Positions 12,211 to 23,589 of a stretch of 64,000 nucleotides of DNA are shown piece after piece. The first letter of the stretch is position 1. Each line of letters opens with the position of its first letter. This stretch comes from Heterobilharzia americana (taxonomy: Eukaryota > Platyhelminthes > Trematoda > Strigeidida > Schistosomatidae): contig OX104127.1 in the NCBI GenBank assembly GCA_944470555.2, forward strand, positions 141,688,786 through 141,752,785, in the 5' to 3' direction. A program made the translations under genes and the position numbers. Under the pieces are notes generated by a model. It had not been told where the DNA came from and did no database searches. It worked only from the letters and a program-made list of their open reading frames with translations.

Positions 12211-12479
12211 AAGATGTACGTTGTTCGTGGAAATCTCAGTGTTTGAAATAAATAATTATTTGTACTGGGTGATGATTGAAGGTGAGATGAAAATCTAGAC
12301 CGTGGCCGGATTATTTCACAAATACAGTTGTTTAGACATTTATATAAAATGCACTATTGCGACAAGCAATGAAATCAATGTCTGCTTATCTTTTAAACCT
12401 ACTTAACATTCCTGGAACGTATCCTCAAATTTAAGGGTCCCGTAGTTGTTAGCAGTTCGTAAACAGTTTGTCATTGCAT

Positions 12480-13390
12480 TATCACATGCGTCGTTTACAT
12501 GGAGTGGTGTCCGTCAGGAATGTCCACTCTCTCCAACCTCATTTGACTTTGTTTTAGATACTTTATGACGGTTCACCTCTCCTCGTCTGACAGGAATTGA
12601 CCTTTCTAAAGGAAACTCTCTAACAAAATTAAAATTTACCTTTGATGAGGTCGTGTCCAGGGGGACGCTGGTAAGATACAGAGCCTTCTAGACACCCCGT
12701 GCAACAAAGAAAGCTTTCGTGGAGGTGGGTTTCACACTACTCAAACAAAAATTGTTACTCCAGAACTGGTTCGCATTGATACGTTGTCTGGCAACAGAGA
12801 GTGAAGTGGTTAATCGCGTTGATCATTTCAATTAGCTGGGAAGCCCGACCAGTTCTGTTGGGTCAGTAGATAATAAAATCTGTGCACGAATACAAAAGGC
12901 TTGATTGGATTTCACCAACTTACATCATCTGTGGCACCTACTTCCGTGACGTCTGACTGCCTACTAAAGTTTGAGTCAGACTAGAATATGGCATTAGTTC
13001 ACACAATCTCTGACTGTTGGTCTGAGCTGTGCAGTGAAATGTAGACTTCTCGGTTGCGTGCCACGTGATGACCAAATTCGATGGTTGGAGACTCTGGACG
13101 ATATGGCATAGGATCGGTTTCAGTTGTGCAGATGCATCCACAATCTATCGTCATCTTAATCGTCGAAACTACTTCCGTCACTTTGTCCACTTTTCACTTG
13201 GAGCCAAATATTTGTGTAACTATCCCGTCACATCTTGACCTGGATCAACATAAATTAAGTCACTTGTTGTTTTATCCCGTCTTCCTTTGTTTTAACGAAT
13301 TCCTACGACTACTGTTCTCTTTCTTCCTTATTTGTCTTTCTTTCAGCTTGTTGTCTTCTGCTTTGATGTATCCAGGTAGGTTGTAGCAGT
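12480..13390 (+). mobile_element. RTE-like non-LTR copy, decayed and internally deleted
   Basis: Broken plus frames read RQECPLSPTSFDFVLD (12510-12560, the RT box QGCPLSPFLFNFVLD), then HFN-LGSP and IQKA-LDFTNLHHLW (12825-12935), and then jump to the C-terminal DDQIRWLETLDDMA region (13065-13110). The YADD box and the part between HLW and the tail are lost or scrambled. The 3' untranslated tail continues to about 13390 and matches 12019-12210 in inverted orientation. Confidence 0.6.
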
Positions 13391-13539
13391 TTAGGAGGTA
13401 ACACAATGATACCGGGTATCATGTTGATATTGATTGTTCTCAACAAGCTTGAATGTTAGCAATCGAATATCGTAGTTTAGGACGAAAGAACAGTTAGAAT
13501 CGTAATCGTCTGAAGGAAACATTACTAAAATTTCATTTT

Positions 13540-13800
13540 CGTTTAGGGAGCAGTGATACTTCTTCATCCAGCCTTGGGGGTAATAATGGAGATGCGACCA
13601 AGACCTTCCAGAAAGTTTCTGACCGTTGGTTTGAATCATCTGGGGCGATGTAGGTTTCCTTTCTGGAGTTCTCGTGATGTTAAGAATCAGTGTTTGAAGA
13701 CTTGATGATATGGCTTAAATTTGCCCACAATGGTGTAAATGTACACAGTTTATCGACTTAGCCGTTAATATTTCCTGCATTTTTAAAAATCTATTTGTCC
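13540..13800 (+). mobile_element. RTE 3' coding-tail fragment
   Basis: Shifting frames give TKTFQKVSDRWFESSGAM and then RLDDMA-ICPQW, which correspond to TKTWHQ...SLSHVG and LETLDDMAQNRSQW in better copies. It lies just after another RTE copy, so it is probably a separate insertion. Confidence 0.4.
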
Positions 13801-14439
13801 TCCATCCTCTCATGCATTCGATCTTTCTGCAACTTTCCTTGCATACTGTTATGAAGTGAGCCAACCTGAATCGTTCCGCTTTTGTCTTGGGTTCTACTTT
13901 GATTCATTTTTCGGTAGCATTACCTATTTACGCATAGACTTCATCTGCCTTGGGTATCACTAAAGTAGTTTAACAATTTTTTGTTACTTCCCAAGAAGCA
14001 TGATCACCAGTGTACGAGAACTACAGCAGTAAGTAAACAACCTCCTTAAAATTGTGTTCGAAGTTGTAGGAGGCGTTGTATAGAAGCGCAAGAAAGCAGA
14101 ATTTTCAAGTTTTATGAGATTTTAATGATTATTCTTGTGTTGTCCATAGAGGAACAGTTTTTTCTTCGAAGCTTGTGCTTCAGTGTTTATTTTACTGTTA
14201 TCACTTGATAAATTTCTTATTATCATCCATTGATTTGCGTCACTTCGTATAAAAAAACAGACTGCAGGATACTGTATAGTCTTTATTTTTGAACGTAATC
14301 CATGTTAATTTTTCCTTCATGCAATGGATACGCATTTCATTGCATTACATATACTTTGTGTATATCGTGTTACTACACAAACCAAACAATTGCATCACAT
14401 CCCACTATGTTTACCAATTAACACGTAATTGTGGACACA

Positions 14440-15330
14440 CATAGGGAGTAGTAATAGTGATATCCAGTTAAGAACGGTTGAACATGTACCTAAGTGGCTT
14501 CTAAAACAAATGACTTTAACAGAGCCGATAAGTGCAGGTGACAGACGTCCATCTTCATCTATCGCTAAACTCATACTAGAAACTAGTCACGGAGTAGACA
14601 TAAAAACAGCTTTTAAAGTAGCACATTAAAGTGGTCAGGGGCGAGTGGTTAGATTGAAGCTCTTGTTATCCGTAACTTCAAACCCCTTTTATGTATACAA
14701 AAACAATTCGTACTCACCTTTAACCTACCTTGGTAGTATTGATTTTAATTTTTAGATTTTGCTTTTTTTTTGTCTTTCCTATTCTTATGTTTCCTATTGA
14801 CTTCATTGACCCTTTTCGTAAATTTTCGTATAAATGTTTCGGGGTGAGGCTAGAAGTTATCCCCAGGTGTTATAGTGTGTTCTGTATGAAAATATGTATT
14901 TTCTATGTTTTGTAAGCATATTTTTGAAGTGAAAACTGTAATCATAAATCGTTTTTTGCTGCAATTTAAAGACTCAATTAGCTTAGTTTGATTTGTGAGC
15001 ATCATTCTTCATAAATAAAAGTGTTTACATACCATCTAGGATGTGGAAGCTCAACCAATATCTTGCACATGAATAAACGAAGTAAAGCATAATTCCATGA
15101 CAGGGCGTTTTAGAAACTATAGAAATAGCTTTTAAAAATAAGCATACATCGTACAAGAATTCGCTCAAAGAACGCTACAACCCGTAATGAGCATGATAAC
15201 ACCTAGGGTTAACTTTTAGCCTCACCCATGGTTCGACAAGTTGATATGTGATGAGATTGTTCAAAATGTATAGCGCTAATAACATCATACATGTTTCAGA
15301 TAATCTTCACCTTCTCACTACTTTTTTTTG
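14440..15330 (+). mobile_element. Penelope-like element family C, 3' end, interrupted
   Basis: The plus frame 14450-14730 contains SSIAKLILETSHGVDIKTAF followed in another frame by NPFYVYKNNSY, the conserved C-terminal end of PLE proteins (usual form SSI.KH.LETGH ... PPLCIQKQFV). The 3' untranslated end resumes at 15228 after the inserted TIR element. It matches 40690-40820, sharing TGATGAGATTGTTC and TGTATAGCGCTAATA. The RT is absent. Confidence 0.65.
14842..15227. mobile_element. MITE-like DNA transposon, 386 bp, with 32-bp TIRs and 8-bp TSD
   Basis: The ends are inverted repeats: GGGTGAGGCTA... at 14842-14873 and its reverse complement at 15196-15227, 32 positions with three differences. 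The flanks are ATGTTTCG (14834-14841) and ATGGTTCG (15228-15235), an 8-bp target duplication with one change. The element splits the 3' tail of a PLE: the related copy near 40720-40740 has no insertion between the equivalents of TATAAAT and TTCGACAAG. There is no transposase. An 8-bp duplication suits hAT-like elements, but the TIR alone does not settle the superfamily. Confidence 0.75.
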
Positions 15331-15643
15331 TATTTAAGTTATTACAAATAAATACTCTATAATCCATTAGTTTGATGACCTTGTCTACGCCTTTTTTATG
15401 AAATTTCTAATTTTCTGGTCCTTGCTCATTTCCATGATACTTTGTTGCACTTTGACTCTTTGTAGTAAATCAATCGGAGCTTTGCCCTACTCTCTGTTTC
15501 CTAATTTATTTGTTTGATTCATAGTTTCTCTTCCTTTCGTCCTCTCTCTCTTTTTCTTGCTGTCTATTAGCGAATTCTCCACCCACCTACATCTATTGAT
15601 CGCCAATATTTTTTCTGGTCTTTCGACCACTTTCTGTATATGC

Positions 15644-15647
<4 letters not shown>

Positions 15648-15695
<48 letters not shown>
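15648..15695. repeat. (TA)n microsatellite
   Basis: About 24 uninterrupted TA units. Similar runs lie at 26645-26678, 30090-30145 and 44503-44538. Confidence 0.95.
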
Positions 15696-15698
<3 letters not shown>

Positions 15699-16044
15699 TG
15701 TAAGTTTGTCCACATACTTTAGATATTTGTATGCTCGTGATTCCGTTTGTACTTCATCTCTATGATCTTGTATCCCTTGTTTGAATCACTTCCTTAACCT
15801 TGAAAAATGATTCTTTTACACAACAAACAAACTGAAATATTACTGACATATACGCACAGTCTTATGAATCTTTCTTTGAACAACCATCTTAATTTTTAAG
15901 TAAGTTTAGTAGTCTGGGTATCAAAGAGATTTCTTGCAGTAAAAATTGGTGGTTTTAGTCCATGATAAGTGTGATTTCGATAATAAAAAAATGATAGGAT
16001 TGGACAACACTTAATACGTTCTAGTATATAATTCGTACAAGCTT

Positions 16045-16885
16045 GATAATCTACAGGCGAAAACTAACAAGTTGACAGAAGAGGCAGGACAGCGAAGACG
16101 GAACTTCCCTCGAGTAAACTTAGAGAAGACAGGTGATGAAGACACCCAACCAACAACAAGCACCAATCACCATGAACGGGAGAAATCTAAACGAAGTTGT
16201 CTCTTTCACCTACCCATCTACCTAGGCAGCATCATTTCAACTATAGGCGGCGGGACTGGCACAGATGAGGATGTCAAAGCCGTCAGGATCGCAAAGACAG
16301 CAAGACAGGTTTTCCTGCATTAATCTGTAATCAGTGTGGAAATCTACTCCACTGCACTGCACACCACTCAGCATAAAGCGTGAACGAGATCCGGATTTTC
16401 AACACTAATGTCAGTCAAGTAAGTCAGTGCTTTCATGTGATGGTTGAAAGACTTGGCGCGTTACAACACATTTCCAACAAACTGCAGACAAACATCAACA
16501 GCTGCCTACACTCACTCGATACTGAAGATCAAATAGATAGCCAGAAAGAATAAGCAACAAGGAACTCACACTGGCTGGCAACGACCCAATCAACCAAGAA
16601 CCTATCGCCCAACAAATATGCAGAAGAAGAAAGTGGAGATGGATTGTATTGGACATACGCTGAGAAGACTGTTTGGGGATATCACACGCCAGGCCTTTGA
16701 GTGGAACCGAAGTGAGAGACGACGAGTTGGGTGTCCGAGGCAAGGGTGACGTAGAGGAGATGGTGTGAGGAAGAAATGAAAGTTTGTGAGCAGTCGTGGA
16801 GCCAGGATGAAAAGACTGCAGAGAATAGTGAAATGGTGATTTGCTATGTTCCACTAGGAACCCAAGGAACAAATAATAATGATGT
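16045..16885 (+). mobile_element. non-LTR retrotransposon (endonuclease-RT family R2), 3' half
   Basis: Plus frames read LQAKTNKLTEEAG and YLGSIISTIGGGTGTDEDV, the segment after the RT, then in slipped frames an end like ISNKELW...RRRWRWIGHTLRK...WNPQGKR...RRP-TWRR. The element ends at CCACTAGGAACCCAAGGAAC followed by AATAATAATG. Copies at 23590-25110, 33560-34060, 35186-35580, 47476-47885 and 48975-49980 share this end. R2 is my label for this window and does not mean the R2 clade. Confidence 0.7.
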
Positions 16886-17299
16886 AATTCGTTTATATAA
16901 CATATAGTTTCGATTATGTGGCCCGCGCAGTTTTGACTGGAGTACCCTACTTATCGATTCAGAAGTTTTCTGTGACTAGTGTGATCAGTTAGTGCTTATT
17001 TGAATCCATTTCTTGTCTTAAAAATCGGCTATATACTTGCTGGTTGGCATATTTCCTTCAGGAGGTAATTACTGTGACGAAAAATTTTCTCGTGATTTAT
17101 TGGTTATAAGTGTACGAATTACTCTTGGATCACATTTATCTCATTTTGATACGCACAGGAAGAGAAAAATCTACACGAATCAGAGTAAAAGTCTGATCGA
17201 TCTTATAAGTATGAGTTTTTATGCGAGTATATCTGACTAGTAATGATAGTTTTTAAAATGGGATGACTCTCAGTACTATAGAATGACTTCAATTCTCTC

Positions 17300-17445
17300 A
17301 TCACTAAGATTTTACTGTATAGGTTCGATCCTTGGCGGGATAATGAGTTCACACTGTTGAAGAGTACCATGCTAGAACGAAACAGCTGTCCAGTGCTCCT
17401 AGGTTCCCAATATTTCTCCAACTGATGTCAGTCCGTGAAATCAAT
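17300..17445 (+). repeat. SINE fragment (family beta)
   Basis: It has AGGTTCGATCCTTGGCGGG as B-box region and the family beta body CCAGTGCTCCTAGGTTCCCA ... CCAACTGATGTCAGTCCGTG. The A-box part is decayed. Confidence 0.45.
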
Positions 17446-17649
17446 AAAGTCCCCGCAATCCTCGAAATTGAATTAATTTAGTGCTCATTTGTGATTTGCT
17501 TCGAGAGGTGATTCTCGAAGTTCCGATGAGAAGTCATGACCACTGGGGCCAACCAAGTCGAATATGAGGAAAGGTACTCAACGACGGCATTGGATGGACT
17601 TCGCTTTATATTGTGAACTGATAGAAGTAGGAAATATTGGACCACGAGA

Positions 17650-17850
17650 TTGTGACTCAGTAGCTCAATGGTAACGTGCTGACCGCGGAACATGAAGATC
17701 CTGGGTTAGATCCCTGAGGAGGTAGGGCCATACTTGCGCATTACCGAGGAGTCCTATACTGGAAGGAAAAAGCTGTCCAGTGCTCCGAGTTTCCAATGTT
17801 TCTCCAACTGGTGTCAGTCTATGATAAAGACCAACCTGGAATTTTACTGT
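17650..17850 (+). repeat. tRNA-derived SINE (family beta)
   Basis: A tRNA-like head is clear: CAGTAGCTCAATGGTAACG as A box and CCTGGGTTAGATCCCTG as B box. The body with AGCTGTCCAGTGCTCCGAG and CAACTGGTGTCAGTCTATGA is shared with 39530-39720 and 48265-48450. Confidence 0.6.
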
Positions 17851-18339
17851 ATACTTAGAAATATTAATCATTGCGAAATATAATTATATAGGAAGTGCTT
17901 GTTATGGACCAATCTTTTAGGTTTGGTACCTTGTCATTATTTCACTATGATGGGAATGAAGTAGTGGTGTTTTAAGTGATCTAATTTCTTGACACAGCTA
18001 TAGCGTTCAAATCTACTGTCTATTTCTGTTTAGCCAGCCATGTAACATTGTTGACCCTCATTCATGACTTTTGACTCATAGCCCAGTAACTAGGAATGAA
18101 TCTGTTTTTATCTATCATTCTGATAACAAATCTTCACAGTAGTAGTTGTCAACTATGTGTCGAATCATAGTCACTCGAATATTAATTGTGATCCAATATT
18201 TGATGACTAGCGCATTCTTGTGGTAATTAAGGAAAGAATCTGTGAAATGTTTGTCAAAATCCTCTGGTGCCTCTTTTGAAAACTATTATCAAGTACATAT
18301 GTTTCGCTACATTTTTCTTTCAAGACATAAATAATTAGT

Positions 18340-19615
18340 ACTCCAATGGGATCACCGATATCCGGACTTTAATTTCGGAAGCAGTGGTTCAGAGACTGGA
18401 AGCCATCACCCTACCTGTGATCAAACCAAAATTCTGGATTTGCTATGTGAATGACATTTTTATCATCATTAAAAAAGGTGATGTACAAAACATTCACAGT
18501 CTGATCAACAACGTTTTCAGTGACACCAAATTCACGATGGAGAAGGAGTCAAACAACCAACTACCATTCCTGGATGTTCTAGTCAGTAGAATAAATGCCA
18601 GAAAGCTGGAAACCCAGGTGTACAGGAAGCCAACACACACTGACCAAATCCTCAACTACAGTAGCAACAACCCAAAAACGCACAAAATTAGTTGCTTACA
18701 GACTCTATTCAAAAGAGCAAGAACACACTTCAGTATAAAAACTTCACGAAGAAAAGAAGAAAAATACTTGATGTCCACCCTAAAGAAGAACGGCTGCCCA
18801 CGAAACTATCAGAAGATGCCTATCCCGTACATCATCAACTACAAAGTCATCGACAGAAATCAATAAACACATCATCCTACCATACATAAAGAATATATCA
18901 GAAATCACGACAAGATTACTGAAACCACTTGGAATTGGTGTGGCTACTCATCAACCAACAAATTCCCTGCAAACACTACTATGCAGATCAAAGGATGCAA
19001 CAAACAAAGAAGACAAACCGAATATCATTTACAAAATCAACTGCAATAACTGTAGTTAATATTACATTGGACAAAGTGGTCACCCTCTTCGCGTTCGTCT
19101 ACATGAACACCGACTGACTATTAAACGTCAGGACATTCCATCACTCATTTCAATGTATGTGGATAATTATGAACATGAATTAAATTTCGACAATGTAGAA
19201 ATTTTGGACAGAGGAAACGCAAAAAATATCAGGGAATTCCTAGAAGCTTGGCATTCAGGTCGGTCAGTCAGCAATCAACAGATGTATAGATATAGACCCA
19301 ATCTATCAACCAATACGAAAGATGATAAACGACAGAAAGGTCAAAGGTCAAGCAGAGGGACAGCCAACAGGAAAATCTATACAGTCAATGACATAACAAT
19401 CAAAGGAAACAACCAATCACAGACCATTTCGTCAAGGCAAGGTACTAAATCACTCACGGAGAGATATTGACAGCTCACCTCATACTGAAGTTAGTGCTGC
19501 GGATGATGTCGTCCAGAAAGAGGATGAAAGCTTTACGATTAAACAATCCAGCTCAGAGAACACAATACAACCAAGACCATCCACCTGAGCTACAAATATT
19601 CTCCACTATTTCAAA
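18340..19615 (+). mobile_element. Penelope-like element family A with RT and GIY-YIG regions, decayed
   Basis: PLEs pair a telomerase-like RT with a GIY-YIG endonuclease. Here the RT palm begins TPMGSPIS (18343-18366). After a frame slip the frame 18384-18866 reads LISEAVVQRLEA, FWICYVNDIFIIIKKGD, NNQLPFLDVLVSR, VYRKPTHTDQIL and KKNGCPRN. The catalytic box is YVND instead of YVDD (N at 18450-18452), so this copy is probably dead even apart from frame breaks. The endonuclease region follows in broken frames: IIYKINCNNCS, YYIGQSGHPLRVRLHEHR (19060-19115) and a tail frame to 19470. The 3' end (19537-19605) recurs at 803-880. Confidence 0.8.
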
Positions 19616-20689
19616 ATAGTACATTTTGATAACACTGGCTTATGCTCCTCTTTTCTTTTTTTATTTTACTGGAATTTCATACAATTTCCGGGATATTACT
19701 ATCGATTTTTTGAATAATCTCACTATGTGTATATATATATTTAGAGTGGCTTAGTTGTGACATTCAGGGAGAAAAAAGGAGAATAAAAATTGTGTTCCCC
19801 ATTTTGTCTTAATTTTAAATTTATTTAATATGTCAGTCAGAATACAGTCCATTCATTCATTTTCTCGTTCATCCATGCATTCATATATATTTTCACGATT
19901 TTTATTCTTGCTTATTCTCAATTTTTTTGTGTTTCTGTTTTTTTTTTCTTCTCTTGCCAAAATTCAAAATAAAATATTGGAGGAAAATTTTTGTGTGATG
20001 AGTTTATTTGCAAAAGGAACAATTTCTCAATTCGAATTTCTTATTGATTAACAAAGAAATTAGACAATTTTATAGAACTTATATGATTGGTTTGTCTTTT
20101 TTCTCTCCTTTTGTACTGGTTCAATTTGTAATTTTACAGGAATAGGCTATACCAGAACCTTTTTCCGTATTTAGTTCACATTTATAATTTATCCGTGTAA
20201 TTGGTTAACAGTATCCTCTAGAAACTATGTTAAGCTAGTTCTGAGCTTTATACATGCAAGTCAGTACAATCTGTTTTCACCTTATGGTGTTGGAAAGACA
20301 TATAACATCACTTTTCGCTTACATGGTTACTTTTGGGAAGGTTATCTGATAAGGACTCTTATTTTGTTCATTTCTCAGTATATTCAATAAGAAATGACCC
20401 ATACTTCCACGTTTTTTTCAACCTTTCTCTTCTGTTATTCTGTCAAATTTATCTATAGGAATGAGGAAAGAATTACATAAAAGATCTTGCCATCACATGG
20501 ACCCTTTGTTTCAAGTAGATAGTTCTGCAATATCTTGAGAAATCTTCTTTGTATATTTTGCTTCTGTATATCACAGTTTTATGATCCTTCAATAATATCG
20601 GTTTCATTTAAACTTTGTTCAAGGTTTTAGTTGAATATGACTCCGAGTTATAGGTAGAGATATGATATAAACTGCTTGAATCATGAATC

Positions 20690-21770
20690 ATAGATTCATC
20701 ATCATCATCATTATCAACATAGGACCAGGCATTACTGCGTAACGGTCCGAGTTGCCACACCTCATATCAGCACATCAAGTAAAAAGGTAGTGAGGCGAAG
20801 GATGAAGATAAGTGAATGCAGTCAAAAGAAATATAAAGTACGAGAAAAAGGAAAGAGGAGTGACAAAATGGTGAGATTCGGTATAGCGTTGTTAAGATGA
20901 GGATAATGTGTGTATACATCTGCGCCACTAACTTCGGTTCTGAGCCATATCACCTAGTGTCTCCAACCACTGGTTCTTCTTGTCCCGTGGACCCCAACCA
21001 CCTAGTCTTCATCACCCTACATGGCTTAAACCAACAGTCAGAGACTTCATACATTGGTGCCATGTTTTAGTCTGGCCACCTGGGGCCTTTTTCCAGCCTG
21101 GACCCACCTCAGCCAACATTGTGTGACGAGGCAATCGAGGACTAGGCATACGTAGTACGTGTCCCAACCATCTCAGTCGATGAAGGTTCACAACCTCGTC
21201 GACTGACTTACCTCTACTCCCCAAAACTCTACACTTAACTTCTGCCTTACTCACATGGTGACACCACGGAATACGTCCTATACTACGAAGGCAACGGTGG
21301 TCAAACACCTGAAGCCTTTTTGTATCATCCACTTTCAATGGCCATGTTTCACAGCCATACAGTAGAACAGACCAGACTGCTGTGCAGTACACGCGACCCT
21401 TAATAGACAAACGGATATCACGGCGGTGCCATAGGTGGCGCAAATTGGCAAAAGCCAATCGAGCCTTTTGTATCTGTGCAGAAATCTCATCGGCAACTAA
21501 CCCACCAGGGTTGATCCTACTTCCCAGGTAAATGAAGTGGTCAACACACTCAACCACTTCACTCTCTATTGTTAGCCGCGGTGGGGCACCGCTGAAGACC
21601 AGTCCTGGAGCAAAAATTTGCATTTGGGTGGTGAAAATCGCATCCCAAACATTCTCAAATTCCCACTCAAAGTGTTCAGAAGACTCTGCATCTTGTCAGT
21701 GTCTTCACCTAACAGGACTGACTATGTCATCTGCATATTCTAGATCTAGAGAAAATTCACCTGTGATCGG
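20690..21770 (-). mobile_element. RTE/SR2-like non-LTR retrotransposon, 3' part, minus strand
   Basis: The minus frame 21623-21012 (203 codons) is the best preserved retroelement frame in the window. In order it shows VECVDHFIYLGSRINPGGLV, ISAQIQKARLAFANLRHLWH, VLLYGCETWPLKVDD, FDHRCLRSIGRIPWC, VNLHRLRWLGHVLRMPSPRL, GPGWKKAPGG and TKTWHQCMKSL. This is the region after the RT palm of schistosome RTE elements. Upstream on the same strand lies sequence matching the end of the palm (21770-21630), so the copy is 5'-truncated. The 3' untranslated tail (20690-20800) matches the end of the copy at 36020-36690. Confidence 0.85.
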
Positions 21771-21984
21771 GTCAACGTCTGTGTAATTTGAATCATAGAT
21801 TAGTTGAAGTGAAGTAATTATAACAACTTATCTTTCAAACTTATTTGTGAAGTAATCAAAGAATTGCTTTCAATAATTTGATTTTCACTATTTCCCTGAA
21901 ATAGTTGAAATTAAGCTATTCGGGAGAACTTTCGAATAACCTTGTCAAAGTAACCAAGTTTTATATATTGTTACGTGTAATTCC

Positions 21985-22215
21985 TTATCGTCAAGCTATT
22001 TGGATGCCTCGACATTACCTGGAAATTCACTGCTATAATTTACTTGGTCATGGCTAACAGTGGCATTCAGGATGCACTTTTTGTCCTAATTGGAGTTCGT
22101 TAGCTGGATGTACTTGTACCTCATGGTGTAGTAATGTTCCCTTCGGGACTCGAACTCATCACCCATCCCTTCAAACGCCTCAACGTTATCTACTAGATCA
22201 CTGAGTCATGATAAG
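21985..22215 (-). repeat. Sm-alpha-like SINE, minus strand
   Basis: On the minus strand: tRNA-like A box CTAGTAGATAACG, B box GAGTTCGAGTCCCG, then ACATCCAGCTAACGAACTCC and AGGACAAAAAGTGCATCCTG, a decayed hammerhead-like core. The unit ends at GAGGCATCCAAATAGC on the minus strand. Confidence 0.65.
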
Positions 22216-22264
22216 AATTGCTGTTAAAATAAGCAATCTCATAGAGGATAGAATGTTTTGTTGA

Positions 22265-22525
22265 TCCTTATCTATCTGCACTAGCTGAAAACGGTCACAA
22301 TGGTGCAGATATAGTCACTCTTGGACACTTTCGAAAGTTTGAACGTCTTCACCAAGCTTCATTTTTCAAATTCCTCCCCCCCCCCTGCCAATACTACTTT
22401 ATTATCATACTTTTTCTACCCACTTGTTATTTTCTTTTTTGCTTCTGTGAAATGCTGCAGCTTAGACGGATACAATTTATGCAGGGTTCCACGTTGACTT
22501 TATTTGTCTGCACAAATTTGTAATA
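22265..22525 (+). mobile_element. RTE 3' tail immediately upstream of exon 2
   Basis: AGCTGAAAACGGTCACAATGG and the GGTTCCACGTTGACTTTAT segment match the end of the RTE copy at 42190-42630 (CTGAGAACTGGTCACAATGG, GATTCCATATTGACTTTGT), in the same orientation. It ends about 110 bp before the exon 2 acceptor. Confidence 0.55.
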
Positions 22526-22635
22526 ATTACTAGAAATCTCTTTATGCAATAAAACGAAGTAATCATGCCGTCTCTTTGCGTTGTGCTTTTTTTGTTGCAT
22601 AACTCTTGAATTTTCCTCTCTCTCTTCCCTTGTAG

Positions 22636-23065
22636 GAAGCGTATAAGAATTGGTTTTGTGCAACAGAATTCCCTCTGTACTATCCATTGGATGATTTAGA
22701 TCTGAATATACCTTCACTTCGTAAATCAATAGGTTCTGGTGTTAATTTACATCAACCTCATGTAAAAACTTCCGATCGATTTGAAAATTCCAAACTCTCC
22801 ACTCTTCAGATAAATGACCCTATACCTTTAAATAGATCATCATCGTCATTATCTGTGCCTTCAAGTATACAATTAACATCAGAAAATGTGGGCACTTATC
22901 AACATTCTACCCCTACAGAATTTCATACAGTCTCTTATCCAGTGTTCCGACTTGAAATTGTACAACCCTGTATTTCTTGGTGTACTCAGGTTGAAACTGT
23001 CTGCCCATATTTAAATCCTGCCGACTCTACCTCAAATGGTGGTGAACCTGCATTTTTGTGTGATG
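22636..23065 (+). CDS. NALF1: NALF1/FAM155 (NLF-1) homologue, exon 2
   Basis: The exon is bounded by TTCCCTTGTAG|GAAGCG and GATG|GTAAGT: phase 0 in, phase 1 out, 430 bp, fully open. It starts EAYKNWFCATEFPLYYPL, continuing the CQCQECQ of the previous exon. A serine-rich, poorly conserved stretch follows (22700-22930), and then the family signature: CISWCTQVETVCPYLNP with C at 22969, 22981 and 23002, then GGEPAFLCDG. This spacing is the hallmark of FAM155 proteins, where the equivalent segment reads like CKQYCLEVQTRCPF ... GG...F.CTG. I regard it as decisive for family assignment. The serine-rich insert between the two conserved parts looks longer than in vertebrate members; I judge this from memory of the family. 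Confidence 0.88.
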
Positions 23066-23589
23066 GTAAGTGTATATTTCTTTTGATAAATTATTATTAT
23101 TAATTAGAAAACAGCATAATATATAAATGAAGTCCAGTATAAATGAATTAAAGCCAATGTTATTCTATATCACAGTGTATATATATGGATATTTTTTTTT
23201 GCTTGCAATCATTCAGTTTATTATATTAGTAAAACATACAGTTAGTGATGAATTCAGAGGCTTTTGGCATTTAAAGAATGGCAAAATATTATGAAAATTT
23301 TCAAAACTTTATCACCTTATAAAAATTTCAGTGTTTATTACCTCAGTTAGTTAGATAATCTCTCGAGTGAGATTAATATTACAACTATCTACTTGAAGTT
23401 GAGAAGATTGTTATGAACTGAAAGTGGAATTCAACGAAAGCAAATCCCCATATATTAACTAAAAACCTATCAGAAGTATTAGTTGAGTTATTCCAGTTCA
23501 ATAAAATCGTTTTAAGGTATCATCTGTTTGAAAATACCATTTTTCTGAATACATACATATTGTTTTGCCCTGTTTATCAATATCAATTC

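Larger units (their letters stand above)
3309..22635 (+). other. intron 1 of the NALF1-like gene (19.3 kb)
   Basis: It begins GTAAGT after CAA and ends in a pyrimidine-rich tract and TGTAG before GAAGCG. Both flanking exons are in phase 0 here. It is filled with retroelement fragments in both orientations (listed separately). Unlisted stretches over 300 bases are AT-rich with no recognised coding or RNA gene: 3600-4180, 7240-8260, 8790-10665, 11200-12010, 13810-14430, 15700-16040, 17860-18330, 19620-20685. Confidence 0.7.
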
